Assembly (NCBI RefSeq): GCF_014654725.1
Contig: NZ_JACVZV010000024.1
Location: 1 to 64,000, forward strand
Origin: Vulcanococcus sp. Clear-D1
GTDB lineage: Bacteria > Cyanobacteriota > Cyanobacteriia > PCC-6307 > Cyanobiaceae
DNA: 64,000 bases
Reading direction: 5' to 3'
Part shown: positions 43,603-53,237 of the stretch, piece after piece
How the letters are laid out: each line of letters starts with the position of its first letter
How positions within the stretch are numbered: the first letter of the stretch is position 1
The notes under the pieces: model-generated
Told to the model about the DNA's origin: nothing
Databases searched by the model: none
What the model saw: the letters and a program-made list of their open reading frames with translations, nothing else
Position numbers and translations under genes: made by a program

Positions 43603-45060
43603 TCAACATTCGCTCAAGGCTTTTTGTTGCTCACGCTGCTGGTACTGCTCCACGGCTTCTGCCATCGGACCGAGCAGGTCGGCAAACGAGGGTTCGTTCT
43701 CCCAACCCATCGGGAAGGGGGCGTTGCCCTGCCCGGGTTGCACATCATTGGGCAAACCAGTGATCAACAGCGAACTGCGCTGTTCACTCAGGATTGCCCA
43801 TAGCCACTTCACAAGCAAGGTGATGCGGTTTTCGTCGTCGGGCATGAAGGCCAGGTGCGCCAGTGCCCAGAGCACCCAGCCGGGGAAGCCGGCAAGCTTG
43901 ATGCCGCGCAGGTTGGCCACGGCGCTGAGGCGACCGAGCACCGCCATGCTGCCGAAATCCAGATAGCGGAAGCGCGCATGGCTCCGCCCATCCACCTGCG
44001 CGCGGATGTCGCGGCCCACCCATTGGCCCATCTGGGTGGCCGGCCCTGCCATGCCGGGAATGGGTTTGCCCCCTGCAGCAGCGTGGGCGTAATGGCAGAG
44101 ATCGCCCACCACACGGATGTTGGGGTGGCCCGGGATGGAGAAATCAGGCTCCACAATCACCCGTCCGCCGCGATCCAAACGGCAACCGGTGGTCTCCGCC
44201 AGGCGCTGGCCCAGCTTGGAGGCGCGCACACCGGCCGTCCAGAACACATTGGCCGCCTGCAGCGCACGCTCTTCGCCATCGGCGCAGCGGATCACAACTT
44301 CGCCCGGCTGCATGGCAATCACCCGCCCGGGAAGCAGTTCGATCCCTTTGGCACGCAGATCGGCCGCAGCAGCCTCAGACAGGAGCTCCGGCAACTCCTT
44401 CAGCACGCGGCCACCCGACACCACCAACACCACTCGGGTTTGCTCCGGGTCAACGCGGCGAAAGTCCTTCGCCAGGGCGCGGCGCATCAGCTCCGCCACC
44501 GACCCTGCCAATTCACAACCGGAGGGGCCGCTGCCGACCACCACCACGGTCTGCAGGAACTGGCGCTGTTTGGCATCCACCGTGCGTTCGGCTTCTTCAA
44601 GGGCCATCAGCAAGCGACGGCGAATTTCCTCAGCGTGTTCGAGGATCTTCATCGGAGGCGCCAAGGCACGCCACTCCTCATGGCCGAGGTAAGTGCTGCC
44701 AGAGCCCGTGGCCAGCACGAGATGGTCGTATCTCAGATGGGTGCCATTGAAGGAAACACTGCGTTCAATCGGATCGAGCTCGCGAACCTCTCCCAGCAGA
44801 ATCTGCAGATTCGTCTGATCGCCCACCAGCATGCGCAGGGGGATCGCCACATCCCCGCGCGACACCAATCCGGTCGCCACTTGATAAAGCAATGGCGCGA
44901 AGAGATTGAAGTTGCGTTTATCGATCAAGGTGACACGCACCTTCGCGCCCTTCAGGGCGCGGCACACCCGCAGGCCCGCAAACCCACCACCCACCACCAC
45001 CACGTGGGGCCATGTCGCTGTTTCAGGCGACTCAAGCTCCAGAAAAAAGCGCTCGGCCAT
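43603..45060 (-). CDS. ndb: Type II NADH dehydrogenase (NDH-2)
   Basis: A 485-residue flavoprotein from ATG 45060. The FAD site begins HVVVVGGGFAGLRVCRAL, and the NADH site begins TVVVVGSGPSGCELAGSVAE. The quinone-side motif PGMAGPATQMGQWVGRDI is followed by an amphipathic C-terminal half with GFPGWVLWALAHLAFM that anchors the protein to the membrane. It feeds electrons from NADH into the plastoquinone pool without proton pumping. Cyanobacteria carry several paralogues (NdbA/B/C); which one this is cannot be told. Confidence 0.9.
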   Translation of the reverse strand: MAERFFLELESPETATWPHVVVVGGGFAGLRVCRALKGAKVRVTLIDKRNFNLFAPLLYQVATGLVSRGDVAIPLRMLVGDQTNLQILLGEVRELDPIERSVSFNGTHLRYDHLVLATGSGSTYLGHEEWRALAPPMKILEHAEEIRRRLLMALEEAERTVDAKQRQFLQTVVVVGSGPSGCELAGSVAELMRRALAKDFRRVDPEQTRVVLVVSGGRVLKELPELLSEAAAADLRAKGIELLPGRVIAMQPGEVVIRCADGEERALQAANVFWTAGVRASKLGQRLAETTGCRLDRGGRVIVEPDFSIPGHPNIRVVGDLCHYAHAAAGGKPIPGMAGPATQMGQWVGRDIRAQVDGRSHARFRYLDFGSMAVLGRLSAVANLRGIKLAGFPGWVLWALAHLAFMPDDENRITLLVKWLWAILSEQRSSLLITGLPNDVQPGQGNAPFPMGWENEPSFADLLGPMAEAVEQYQQREQQKALSEC

Positions 45061-45143
45061 GCTGCACAGAGGCGGATAAGCCGAAGGTATTGAGGTCACA
45101 CCGGCAGGCTTGTGCTGTGCAACACAGCCCACCGACCACAGCC

Positions 45144-45902
45144 TCAGCGCACCAGTTCCGGAAGAGCGTGATCCCGCACCCGACGGATCGCCTCCACTTC
45201 AGCGATCACAGCAGGATCGGCCTTGAACGCTTTCCATTGGGGGCTGGTGATCAGTTGAGCTGCAGCAGCGACACCCAAACGCTGCCCAGCCTGAACATCA
45301 CTGGGGTAATGCACGCCGCAGAGCACCCGGCTGTTGCCCCCGTGGCTTCCAACGGCCACTAAACGGCTGCGACGCTCGGGCACCAGATCAGCCAACAATT
45401 CGGAGGCGGTGCGATACCAGGTGGAGTGAGCAGAGGGGAAGGAGTAGCCCTGCTCCCGAGGTAGGCAGGGCTTGATCTGAGAGTGGGCGATAAACGGGCG
45501 GAGTCGCTGATAGCGATTCTTGAGGTTGCCCATTACAGCATCCACAGACGTGAGAAACGTCTTCAGCGCGGCGTTGATCGTCGGCGTGGATTTGTCCATA
45601 TCAACCCCGAGCGCACGGCTGAAACTGCCCAGATTGCGCTCCAGCAGCAACCAGGCATTGGCCTCCATCTCAGGCGTTCGCGCACCCTGCAACCAGAGCA
45701 GGATCGCTAGATCTTCTCTGGCCGCAGCGCTACCCGGGGGAGGCGGCAAGCCCACAACCTGGATCAGGGAGTCGGGGTTGAGCACCACGCCGGTGGAGCC
45801 GGCTATTTCGGCCCGTCCACAATCGGGAGAAACCAAACCCACCAGCAACGCCAGCGCGGTAATCAGTGGCCGAGGGGCAACGTGGATTGGGCGAAAAACC
45901 AT
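45144..45902 (-). CDS. Secreted PAP2-type acid phosphatase
   Basis: A 252-residue protein from ATG 45902 with a signal peptide (VFRPIHVAPRPLITALALLV, cleavage near GRA). The PAP2/class A acid phosphatase signature is present in order: K-x6-RP as LKNRYQRLRP, PSAHSTW (PSGH-type), and SRVLCGVHYPSD with the nucleophilic His. It hydrolyses phosphomonoesters in the periplasm. It is coupled to the upstream histidine phosphatase by a TGATG overlap. Confidence 0.88.
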   Translation of the reverse strand: MVFRPIHVAPRPLITALALLVGLVSPDCGRAEIAGSTGVVLNPDSLIQVVGLPPPPGSAAAREDLAILLWLQGARTPEMEANAWLLLERNLGSFSRALGVDMDKSTPTINAALKTFLTSVDAVMGNLKNRYQRLRPFIAHSQIKPCLPREQGYSFPSAHSTWYRTASELLADLVPERRSRLVAVGSHGGNSRVLCGVHYPSDVQAGQRLGVAAAAQLITSPQWKAFKADPAVIAEVEAIRRVRDHALPELVR

Positions 45903-46513
45903 CACTGACGTGCACGGGGAGTGAGAGCTGAGCAACGCTGCGACCCATCCAGCAACGCTGACTGGCTGTAGCGCGTCACCAAGGGCGTCGAAGAGCCTTG
46001 GGGGTAAGTGAAGCGATAGAGAGTGTCGAAATCGTTATCGGCGATGGGGGGCATGGCCGCCCAGCCGAGACCAGCTGCCAAGGCGGGCAAATGGCGATGC
46101 TCCCAGAACAGAACCAACAGACCACCCTGCAGAGCAGGGTCCGCCCGGAGGCGTTCACCCGAGAGCCTGGAATCCTGCAGTGAAGAACGATCGAGGCGAA
46201 TGTTCACGCCACTGGCCACTGCCAGAGGCACGGCCGTTTGATAACTACGGGCGTTCTTGCTGGTATCTGGATCGAGAGCAAAGGTGGTGATCTGGGTGGG
46301 TCTGCCAAAACAGGCTGGGATCACACTGGCGAGGGCCAGGGCACGCTGAAACCCGGCGGGCGACAAGTTGTAGTGATGGGCCGCTGGATCTTTGTGACCA
46401 TGGCGCATCAGCAGCACCTGCGCAGGACGCGACTGCACCGGCTGCTGCGCCAGAACCTGACCAGCCAACAGGAGCAGAAAACCGCCCAACCACGGGATGA
46501 GTGGCGGTGCCAT
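45902..46513 (-). CDS. Secreted histidine-phosphatase-family protein
   Basis: A 203-residue protein from ATG 46513 with a signal peptide (PLIPWLGGFLLLLAGQVLAQ). It has the catalytic RHG motif in VLLMRHGHKDPAAHHYNLS. A second histidine, needed as acid in this superfamily, is probably in FWEHRHLPALAAG. Members include phytases and phosphoglycerate-mutase-like phosphatases. It precedes the PAP2 phosphatase in a coupled operon, consistent with phosphate scavenging. Confidence 0.8.
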   Translation of the reverse strand: MAPPLIPWLGGFLLLLAGQVLAQQPVQSRPAQVLLMRHGHKDPAAHHYNLSPAGFQRALALASVIPACFGRPTQITTFALDPDTSKNARSYQTAVPLAVASGVNIRLDRSSLQDSRLSGERLRADPALQGGLLVLFWEHRHLPALAAGLGWAAMPPIADNDFDTLYRFTYPQGSSTPLVTRYSQSALLDGSQRCSALTPRARQ

Positions 46514-46663
46514 CACGACCAACCAACGCGTTCAAACCTGCGATCCCAGTGTGCGGCCCTTCCCAGCACCCACCATCACCGAGGCGACATCGGTGGGTGC
46601 AATGCAACACCGAACGCTGCCCCGATGCGGCAACACAGTGGCTCTGGCCGCCATCTTTGCGCC

Positions 46664-46975
46664 ATGCCACAACTCGCATGGACGGCGAAGGTGCACCAGG
46701 ACAGCATCCTGCGCTTGCGACCACTGATCGCCAGCAGCCTGGATCTGGAACTGCAACGCCGCCAATGCCGTGATGGGTTTCTGCTTCTGCGAGAAGCCGG
46801 ATTGCCGCGCCAGAGCCAATCCGAAGCCGTAGTCGTCACGATGCATTGGAAGGATTCACGCTCGAGCCTGTGCCACATCAGCGTGCAGAGCACAGAGCTC
46901 GATCATCCGGAATCCACCCGCTGCTGGGAAGTGGCGCTCAGGCTGAGGCGACTGCTCAGACCAACCGATCCATAA
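46664..46975 (+). CDS. Hypothetical protein
   Basis: A 103-residue protein from ATG 46664: QDSILRLRPLIASSLDLELQ, then REAGLPRQSQSEAVVVTMHW and a C-terminal WEVALRLRRLLRPTDP. The look is of a small alpha/beta protein; no family is recognised. It ends 50 bp before ppk and may be co-transcribed with it. The longer upstream frame is antisense to the phosphatase gene. Confidence 0.5.
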   Translation: MPQLAWTAKVHQDSILRLRPLIASSLDLELQRRQCRDGFLLLREAGLPRQSQSEAVVVTMHWKDSRSSLCHISVQSTELDHPESTRCWEVALRLRRLLRPTDP

Positions 46976-47025
46976 CCTGCGCACAACCTCGCACCCCTAC
47001 AACAGAATCACCCACCAAGCGATCC

Positions 47026-49278
47026 ATGGCCCCGGCTCAGCTGCCTCAGGAGCTGTATCTCAACCGTGAGCTGAGCTGGATCCGGTTTAACCAGCGCGTG
47101 CTGGCCCAGGCCCTCAATCCACGCACGCCATTGCTGGAGCAGGCGAAGTTCAGCGCCATCTTCAGCAACAACCTGGATGAGTTCTTCATGGTGCGGGTGG
47201 CATCCTTGCAGTCACAACTGCATGCCGGTGTGCAGGCACTCAGTGAAGATGGCCTCACGCCAAGGCAACAGCTCGATCAGATCCGCCGCCAACTGGAACC
47301 GCTGCTCCAGCAACAGCAGGATCACTACCGGGGAAGCCTGAAAACCAACCTGGCAGAGCAGGGAATCCTGCTGCTCGACTACGAGCAGCTGTCGCGCAAA
47401 CAGAAAGACTGGGCGAACAGCTATTTCCAAACATCGGTGTTTCCGGTGCTCACGCCTCTGGCGGTGGACCCGGCACACCCCTTCCCCTTCATCAGCAACC
47501 TCAGCTTGAACATTGCGGTCACCATCCGTGACCCGAACACCCAGCAACAGCAATTTGCGCGGATCAAGGTTCCCCAGAAAAACCTGCCGCGGTTTGTGAG
47601 CATCCCACCGGAACTGCACGGCGGCCGCATCCCCCAACCGGTGTTCATGGGCTTACCGCTTGAGCAGCTGGTGGCCTTCAACCTGCAGCGCCTGTTCCCG
47701 GGGATGCTGATCGAAGGCCATCATTTTTTCCGCGTGACCCGTGATGCCGACCTGGAGCTGCGGGAACTCGAAGCCGATGATCTGATGCAGGCCCTCGAGC
47801 AGGGCCTGCGCAAACGGCGCATGGGCGGAGAGGTGGTGCGCCTAGAGGTGGCCGACGAAATGCCAGCGGAGCTGGTGGATCAGCTGATGCGCGGCATGGA
47901 GGTAGACGAATTCGACGTGTATCGGATCAATGGCCCCCTGGGCCTCGATGATCTGATGAGCCTGCTCGCCATCAACGCGCCGCAGCTCAAGGATGCCTCC
48001 TTCCGGGGCCGGACGCCGAAACAACTGCGCACGACCCAGAGCAGCCAACTGGAGGACGGTTCCCTGCTCTACCAGGATTTTGAAAGCATCTTTCGCGTGA
48101 TTCGCCGCGGCGATGTGCTCCTGCATCACCCGTTTGATCTCTTTGCCACATCGGTTGAGGAATTCATCAACCAGGCGGCCGACGATCCGCACGTGCTGGC
48201 GATCAAGATGACCCTCTATCGGGTGTCGAAGAACTCACCGATCATCGCCGCCTTGATCCGCGCCGCCGAAAACGGCAAGCAGGTGATGACCCTGGTGGAG
48301 CTCAAGGCGCGCTTTGATGAAGACAACAACATCCAATGGGCCCGGCAGCTGGAGCGCTCCGGCGTGCATGTGGTGTATGGGGTGCTGGGGCTGAAGACCC
48401 ACACCAAAATCACGCTGGTGGTGCGGCGCGAAGACGAGAAGCTGCAGGGCTACTGCCACATCGGCACCGGCAACTACAACTCAAAAACGTCCAGCCTCTA
48501 CACCGATCTCGGCATCCTCAGCTGCAACGACGATCTGGTGAACGACCTGGTGGATCTGTTCAACTACCTCACCGGTTTCTCCAAACAACAGCACTTTCGG
48601 CGCCTTCTCGTGGCGCCGGTGACGCTGCGCCAGCGGATGCAGGAGCTGATCCAACGGGAGATCGACAACGCCCGCGCCGGCCGGCCCGCCGCCATCCAAG
48701 CCAAGATGAATGCGCTGGTGGATCCTGGCCTCATCGCCCTGCTCTATGAGGCCTCCCAAGCGGGGGTGAGCATCGATCTGGTGGTGCGCGGCATGTGCAG
48801 CCTTCGGCCCGGTGTGGAAGGGATCAGCGACAACATCCGCGTGATCAGCGTGATTGGGCGATTGCTCGAGCATTCACGCCTGTTCTGGTTTGCCAATGCC
48901 GGCGAACCTGAACTCTTCCTGGGCAGTGCCGATTGGATGCCACGCAACCTCGATCGGCGTGTGGAAGCGGTGGTGCCTGTGCTCGACTCAAACCTCTGCG
49001 TACAGCTGGAATGGCTGATGCAGCTCTATCTCGAGGATCAGCAGGCTTGGCTGATGCAACCGGACGGCTCCTATGTGGTGCGCAACCCGGAGGCCGAAGG
49101 CCCCATGGCGCAGCGCGAGTTGATGGAGCTGTGGTCGCTCAGAAGCGCTCCGGGCGAGGCACCTGCCAGGTTGGCGTCAGCCCCTGCCGCTGCTGCAACA
49201 GCTGCGCCTTGCGATCCAGCCGCGCTAGATCCAACCACCACAAGCCAAAACGACCCTGCTGAGCAACCCGTGGGCTGA
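47026..49278 (+). CDS. ppk: Polyphosphate kinase 1
   Basis: A 750-residue protein. The N-terminal ELYLNRELSWIRFNQRVLAQ, the phospholipase-D-like catalytic half with VVYGVLGLKTHTKITLVVRR and the phospho-histidine GYCHIGTGNYNSKTSSLYTD, and MNALVDPGLIALLYEASQAG and the RLLEHSRLFWFANAGE motif are all PPK1 hallmarks. It makes polyphosphate from ATP. The last 45 residues are low-complexity Ala/Pro and lie opposite the 3' end of the convergent GT39 gene (140-bp overlap), so they may be a late extension. Confidence 0.95.
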   Translation: MAPAQLPQELYLNRELSWIRFNQRVLAQALNPRTPLLEQAKFSAIFSNNLDEFFMVRVASLQSQLHAGVQALSEDGLTPRQQLDQIRRQLEPLLQQQQDHYRGSLKTNLAEQGILLLDYEQLSRKQKDWANSYFQTSVFPVLTPLAVDPAHPFPFISNLSLNIAVTIRDPNTQQQQFARIKVPQKNLPRFVSIPPELHGGRIPQPVFMGLPLEQLVAFNLQRLFPGMLIEGHHFFRVTRDADLELRELEADDLMQALEQGLRKRRMGGEVVRLEVADEMPAELVDQLMRGMEVDEFDVYRINGPLGLDDLMSLLAINAPQLKDASFRGRTPKQLRTTQSSQLEDGSLLYQDFESIFRVIRRGDVLLHHPFDLFATSVEEFINQAADDPHVLAIKMTLYRVSKNSPIIAALIRAAENGKQVMTLVELKARFDEDNNIQWARQLERSGVHVVYGVLGLKTHTKITLVVRREDEKLQGYCHIGTGNYNSKTSSLYTDLGILSCNDDLVNDLVDLFNYLTGFSKQQHFRRLLVAPVTLRQRMQELIQREIDNARAGRPAAIQAKMNALVDPGLIALLYEASQAGVSIDLVVRGMCSLRPGVEGISDNIRVISVIGRLLEHSRLFWFANAGEPELFLGSADWMPRNLDRRVEAVVPVLDSNLCVQLEWLMQLYLEDQQAWLMQPDGSYVVRNPEAEGPMAQRELMELWSLRSAPGEAPARLASAPAAAATAAPCDPAALDPTTTSQNDPAEQPVG

Positions 49279-50899
49279 GCAGGGCACCCCAATGGCGGTG
49301 CTGCTCGAGCTGGAGCGGCGCCGCCACCAGAATCCGGTGGCTGTGCTCAGGCACCCGCACCCGTGGTTCCATCCGCAGGCGATGGTTGAGGTTCACCAGG
49401 GCCTGAGGAGAGGTGCCCTCATAGGCGATGGGAGCACGGGAATAGAAATGAAAGCTCGGCCGAATCAGCCCCAACATGGCGATTGGTGCCCCTTGCGCCT
49501 GGCTTGAGGTCTGCAGAGCCTGGGCACGCCAAGCCAGTGTGCGCATCGGTTGGCTGCGCAAGCCATCGCCGAGTTGCAGCAGAGGCCAGAACACAGCCGG
49601 AACCATCAACAACCAACTGAACTGCACCGCAAGCACCGGCGCCGAACACCACAGGCGAGGGTTCGCAGCACTGAACCACAACGCCAACAAGGCGCCGGCA
49701 ACCAGCAATGCCACGGCACTCGGCAGCAGCGGGGAACCGGCCAACAGCTGCGGCAGGTCCACCAGATCAGGGTCACGGAGGCGCGCGAGCCAAGTGGGTG
49801 CGCTTGCAAGCGCCACGCCGATCGCGAGGTCAGCACACGCCCCCACGCGAACACACCAACGCACGGCTGCATCCCGCTCGGCTAACACCGACACGGCCAG
49901 CAGGGCCGCAGCTGGTGTAGCCGGCAACCAATAACTCGGCAATTTGGTGGCAGACAGGCTGAAGAGAAGGAGCACAGCGAGCAACCAACAGGCGGCGAAG
50001 CGCGCCAGGCTTTGGCGGCGGCGAAGGCCCCGCCAAAGGCCCAGCAACACCAACGGGCTCCAGGGAAGGCTCGCCAGAAGCAACATGGCGCCGTAAAACC
50101 ACCACGGCGAGGCATGGCGATTCACAACCTGCGTAAATCGCTGCAGGTTGTGATAGCCGAAGAAACTCTCCACAAACGGCGTGCCCTCCCGCCAGAACGC
50201 CGCCGCATACCAAGGAGCTGCCACCACCACACTCACCAGCACGCCTGGCAGCGGGCGCAGCCGTTGCCACACCCGCGCAGTGTCTTGCTCGAGCAGCGCA
50301 AAACCAGCCCAGCACAGGCCAAACAACACCAAGGCCACTGGACCTTTCGTGAGGGTGGCCAGCCCTAACACCAACCAGCAGAGCCACCACGGCAGCTTCG
50401 AGCTGGTGAAGGCGCACCACGAGCTCACCAGCGCGAGCGCCACAAGGGCTGTGAGCAAACTGTCGCTCACACCGATGCGGCTCCACAGCATCACCAGCGG
50501 GCTCAACCCATACAGAAGGCCGGCCACCAGCCAAAGGCCCTGGGGTTGATCCAGCACACGCCGCTCCCACCAGGCCGTGAGCAGACACAACAGCAACAGC
50601 GTGGCGGTGGAGGCCAGCGCCGAAGGCAGGCCGGCTGCCCAGGATCCCAGTGGATCCCACCGTGCATGGGCTGGAAGGCTGTACAGAGCAGCCATCAGCC
50701 AATACACCAAGGGCGGCTTGTCGTAACGCGGCAAACCGTTCACGTGGGGAATCAGCCAATCACCGCTCTCGGCCATCGCGCGGGCCGATGCCGCAAACAG
50801 TGGCGGCGTTTCGTCCACCAGCCCGATGGAACCAAGATCCCACACAAACAACACAAGGCCGAGGAGAACGGCCACCACAGTCACGCCCCACCAGGGCAT
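49139..50899 (-). CDS. ArnT-like GT39 membrane glycosyltransferase
   Basis: A 586-residue protein from ATG 50899 with about 12 membrane segments. The first periplasmic loop has the catalytic acidic pair in GLVDETPPLFAASARAMAES and the motif PRYDKPPLVYWLMAA, typical of ArnT/PMT (GT39/GT83) enzymes that transfer sugars from polyprenyl-phosphate donors in the periplasm. A later ATKLPSYWLPATPAAALLAV is also characteristic. The 3' end overlaps ppk by 140 bp. The acceptor (lipid A or a surface glycan) is unknown. Confidence 0.88.
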   Translation of the reverse strand: MPWWGVTVVAVLLGLVLFVWDLGSIGLVDETPPLFAASARAMAESGDWLIPHVNGLPRYDKPPLVYWLMAALYSLPAHARWDPLGSWAAGLPSALASTATLLLLCLLTAWWERRVLDQPQGLWLVAGLLYGLSPLVMLWSRIGVSDSLLTALVALALVSSWCAFTSSKLPWWLCWLVLGLATLTKGPVALVLFGLCWAGFALLEQDTARVWQRLRPLPGVLVSVVVAAPWYAAAFWREGTPFVESFFGYHNLQRFTQVVNRHASPWWFYGAMLLLASLPWSPLVLLGLWRGLRRRQSLARFAACWLLAVLLLFSLSATKLPSYWLPATPAAALLAVSVLAERDAAVRWCVRVGACADLAIGVALASAPTWLARLRDPDLVDLPQLLAGSPLLPSAVALLVAGALLALWFSAANPRLWCSAPVLAVQFSWLLMVPAVFWPLLQLGDGLRSQPMRTLAWRAQALQTSSQAQGAPIAMLGLIRPSFHFYSRAPIAYEGTSPQALVNLNHRLRMEPRVRVPEHSHRILVAAPLQLEQHRHWGALLSPRVAQQGRFGLWWLDLARLDRKAQLLQQRQGLTPTWQVPRPERF

Positions 50900-51144
50900 G
50901 CAATTACGGCTGGGCAACGATCAAAGGGCGGAGCTGGGGATGAATGTCGCCGGTGACAATGCTCGACAAGCCAAATCCCTGACTCAGGGCCGCCACATGG
51001 ATGCACGTGGCGGCAGCAAGAGAAAACAGGAAACGAATTTGATCCGGCATAGCAAAAACCTGGATCGGTGAAGACCGCCATCCTGATCAGTGATCAGGTG
51101 CCCTGGCAATCACCTGGAGCTGTAGCGGACCCGACAGCCACGCA

Positions 51145-51387
51145 CTAATCAAACAAAGAAGAACGACTACCCCGCAAGCTGCTCCAGAGCTTTTTGATCT
51201 CGTCGTAGGCAGCCTCCTGGCTAATCTTGCCGTTGCCCTGGAGGCCAACAATCAAGCCGACGCGATCCGCAAACTGCTCGAGATTCTGATGAAAGGCGAG
51301 GCGTTCTGGACTCCAATCTTCACCGCGGTAGTGGCTGAAACCCTCGAGGGGAGAATGGATGCCATCACTGCCAGCTGACTCAGTCAT
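51145..51387 (-). CDS. Conserved cyanobacterial protein of unknown function
   Basis: An 80-residue protein. The stretch HYRGEDWSPERLAFHQNLEQ, FADRVGLIVGLQGNGKISQE and AAYDEIKKLWSSL matches a small cyanobacterial family (DUF7219 type; the assignment is from memory). It is read in the same direction as, and 63 bp downstream of, pstB. Confidence 0.65.
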   Translation of the reverse strand: MTESAGSDGIHSPLEGFSHYRGEDWSPERLAFHQNLEQFADRVGLIVGLQGNGKISQEAAYDEIKKLWSSLRGSRSSLFD

Positions 51388-51450
51388 GGCTTGGAGCGAT
51401 GAGGTGCAATAACCCTAGCGCTGCAGGCGATGGATTGGTGTTCAGCATGA

Positions 51451-52275
51451 TCAACCGAAGCGGCCCGAGACATAGTCTTGTGTGGCCTGCTGAGTGGGGG
51501 CATTGAAGATCGTTTCCGTTTCGGCAAACTCTTCTAAGCAGCCCACCTTGCCATCGCCATCAGCCTTCGGGGTGACGTTGAAGAAGCCGGTCATATCGCT
51601 GACGCGAACGGCCTGCTGCATGTTGTGCGTCACGATCACGATGGTGTAGCTCTTCTTGAGCTCGTGCATCATCTCTTCGATCTTGAGGGTCGAGATCGGG
51701 TCAAGTGCTGAACAGGGTTCATCCATCAGGATCACTTCCGGCTCAATCGCAATGGCACGGGCAATGCACAAGCGCTGCTGCTGACCACCGGAGAGGGCAT
51801 AACCACTCTCCTTCAGTTTGTCCTTGGTTTCATCCCAGATCGCGGCTTTGCGCAGGGAGCGCTCCACAAGCTCATCCATATCGCCGCGATAGCCGTTGAT
51901 TCGGGCGCCAAAGGCAATATTTTCGTAAATGCTCTTGGGGAATGGATTGGGTTTCTGGAACACCATCCCGATCCGGCGACGCACTTCCACAGGGTCGACC
52001 TGGGGGGCATAGAGATCCTGGCCATCGAAGATCACGCGACCTTTGATCGTGCAGCCATCGATCAGGTCGTTCATCCGATTGAGCGCCCGCAGCACCGTGC
52101 TCTTGCCACAACCAGAGGGACCGATGAACGCCGTAACCTTGCCGCGCGGAATTTGCATGTAAACACCCTTAACGGCTTCATTACCGCCGTAGCTGATGCC
52201 CACATTCTCCAGTTCCATACAGAACTCAGAGCTGTTGTGATGGGTGAGAGAGGGGGAAGGCATGGAAGTAGTCAT
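51451..52275 (-). CDS. pstB: Phosphate ABC transporter ATP-binding protein PstB
   Basis: A 274-residue protein. Walker A is GPSGCGKST (52-60). The Q-loop is in [17 protein letters not shown], the signature is [16 protein letters not shown] (about 162-177), Walker B is [13 protein letters not shown], and the switch is [13 protein letters not shown]. All are PstB-type. It powers phosphate uptake by PstCA. It is the third gene of pstC-pstA-pstB, which all read leftward. Confidence 0.97.
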   Translation of the reverse strand: MTTSMPSPSLTHHNSSEFCMELENVGISYGGNEAVKGVYMQIPRGKVTAFIGPSGCGKSTVLRALNRMNDLIDGCTIKGRVIFDGQDLYAPQVDPVEVRRRIGMVFQKPNPFPKSIYENIAFGARINGYRGDMDELVERSLRKAAIWDETKDKLKESGYALSGGQQQRLCIARAIAIEPEVILMDEPCSALDPISTLKIEEMMHELKKSYTIVIVTHNMQQAVRVSDMTGFFNVTPKADGDGKVGCLEEFAETETIFNAPTQQATQDYVSGRFG

Positions 52276-52323
52276 GATTCAAGGATGGTGTGGGATTCAG
52301 AGGTTCAAAGGTGAAACAAGAGA

Positions 52324-53232
52324 TCAGGCACGTGTGAAACGACCCACCCAGCGCGCGAAAAGGTTGGCGCCGAGAATCATCACAACAAGCACAAAGGAAG
52401 CTGCCCAGGCAAGAGCGTTCTGTGCTTCATAGGGCATGATTGCGAAGTTGAAGATCAACACCGACATCGTGGCAATGGGATTGAACACTCCCTCCGGCCA
52501 GAACGGTGAGAAAAGCGCGGTAAAGATCAGGGGTGCCGTCTCGCCAGCCGCCCGAGCGATGCCCAGAACCACACCCGTGGCGATAGGCGTGAAAGCGGCG
52601 GGAAGCGTAATCCGAGTGATGGTGACAAACCTGGAGGCGCCAATACCGATGGCACCCCAACGCAATTCCTGAGGAACGAGCTTGAGCGCCTCATCGGTGG
52701 TTTTGATCACGGTGGGAAGCATCAACACGGCCAGAGCGATACCTCCAGCCATGGCGCTGTAGCTCTGACCAAAGAACACACGGGTGCTGACGATCAGGCC
52801 ATAGATGAACACACCACAAATGATCGACGGCACGCCAGCCAGAACATTGGTGCCGAAACGAACAAACTGAGCAAACCAGCCGGAACGGGAATATTCAGCC
52901 AAATAAATGCCACCTCCCACGCCTACAGGGATGGCGATGAGACTGGCGATCAACGTCACAACGATGGTGCCGAGAATCGCGTTGCCAATACCTCCTCCAT
53001 CAAGGCCGGGGGCTGGTGGGAGCTCAGTGAGCAGGCGAGCACTGATCAAAGAGCCACCCATGAACAGCACATAGCCCAGGACTAGCACCAAAGGAATCAC
53101 CGCAATCACGGCGAACAGACCGGCAAGAACACTGAAAAAGCTGTTCCAGCGATTGCGCGACAAAGAGGCCCGAAAATCAAGTGAACGGGCGAAGACGGAT
53201 GCAGCTGGAGCGGGAGTAGTGGAGGGTGCCAT
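52324..53232 (-). CDS. pstA: Phosphate ABC transporter permease PstA
   Basis: A 302-residue protein from ATG 53232, with six hydrophobic segments. The EAA loop reads LKLVPQELRWGAIGIGASRF, and FTALFSPFWPEGVFNP follows the coupling helix. It begins 5 bp after the pstC stop. The longer frame upstream (to 53274) lies within pstC and lacks support. Confidence 0.95.
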   Translation of the reverse strand: MAPSTTPAPAASVFARSLDFRASLSRNRWNSFFSVLAGLFAVIAVIPLVLVLGYVLFMGGSLISARLLTELPPAPGLDGGGIGNAILGTIVVTLIASLIAIPVGVGGGIYLAEYSRSGWFAQFVRFGTNVLAGVPSIICGVFIYGLIVSTRVFFGQSYSAMAGGIALAVLMLPTVIKTTDEALKLVPQELRWGAIGIGASRFVTITRITLPAAFTPIATGVVLGIARAAGETAPLIFTALFSPFWPEGVFNPIATMSVLIFNFAIMPYEAQNALAWAASFVLVVMILGANLFARWVGRFTRA

Positions 53233-53237
53233 GGTTT

